From Desulfovibrionaceae bacterium (GTDB lineage: Bacteria > Desulfobacterota > Desulfovibrionia > Desulfovibrionales > Desulfovibrionaceae), in NCBI GenBank assembly GCA_900770205.1, contig CAAGJV010000200.1, forward strand, positions 1-5,838: a DNA stretch of 5,838 bases, written 5' to 3'. Shown one piece after another: positions 5,798 to 5,838 of this stretch. Under the pieces are notes generated by a model. The model was not told the DNA's origin. It searched no databases and saw nothing but the letters and a program-made list of their open reading frames with translations. How positions within the stretch are numbered: position 1 is the first letter of the stretch; every line of letters starts with the position of its first letter. The position numbers and the translations under genes were made by a program.

Positions 5798-5825
5798 ACC
5801 ATACGTTCATGCCGGAATACGACAA
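5798..5825 (-). promoter_or_regulatory. Candidate promoter for the zinc-ribbon gene
   Basis: On the minus strand TTGTCG (5825-5820, 4 of 6 match) is followed after 16 bases by TATGGT (5803-5798, 4 of 6 match). This would give a leader of about 40 bases that includes the GGGAG site at 5771-5767. The T8 run at 5831-5824 overlaps the -35 box and may be the tail of a terminator of the gene beyond the window. Support is weak. Confidence 0.3.
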
Positions 5826-5838
5826 AAAAAATATCAGG

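Noticed and set aside
5824..5831. T8 run on the minus strand as the tail of an intrinsic terminator
   Set aside because: Any hairpin would lie beyond the window edge, so it cannot be shown here.

Overview
The window holds six complete protein-coding genes and one truncated one, all on the minus strand, so transcription runs from high to low coordinates. No tRNA, rRNA, CRISPR array, insertion sequence or transposase was seen, and no gene-free stretch exceeds 300 bases. Base composition is near 50% GC. The C-terminal FGTG-type zinc-ribbon protein, the DUF465 protein and the YggT protein resemble small conserved proteins of Desulfovibrionaceae (Desulfovibrio, Bilophila and relatives). The assignment to that family is an inference from recall, not from a search.

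In the direction of transcription, the first region (5838-4538) carries a putative zinc-ribbon protein of unknown role, a YggT-family membrane protein and a DUF465/YdcH-like small coiled-coil protein. It ends at an intrinsic terminator 9 bases after the DUF465 stop. The second region (4537-3058) starts with two more stem-loops. Diaminopimelate decarboxylase (lysA, last step of lysine synthesis) follows, closed by a strong intrinsic terminator. The third region (3057-1) begins a new unit: a MATE-family efflux transporter, overlapped by 4 bases by a DUF2156 (MprF C-terminal-like acyl/aminoacyltransferase) gene, then a short spacer with a perfect 15-base palindrome, then the first 201 codons of glutamyl-tRNA synthetase (gltX), cut by the window edge.

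Most of this is housekeeping. The points that deserve a second look are a G8 tract inside the transporter gene and an A8 tract in its candidate promoter, a run of three stem-loops between the DUF465 gene and lysA, competing RNA structures ahead of the YggT gene, and a group of genes lacking Shine-Dalgarno sites that instead have a -10-like hexamer next to the start codon. I see no clear evidence of a wholly new multi-gene system.
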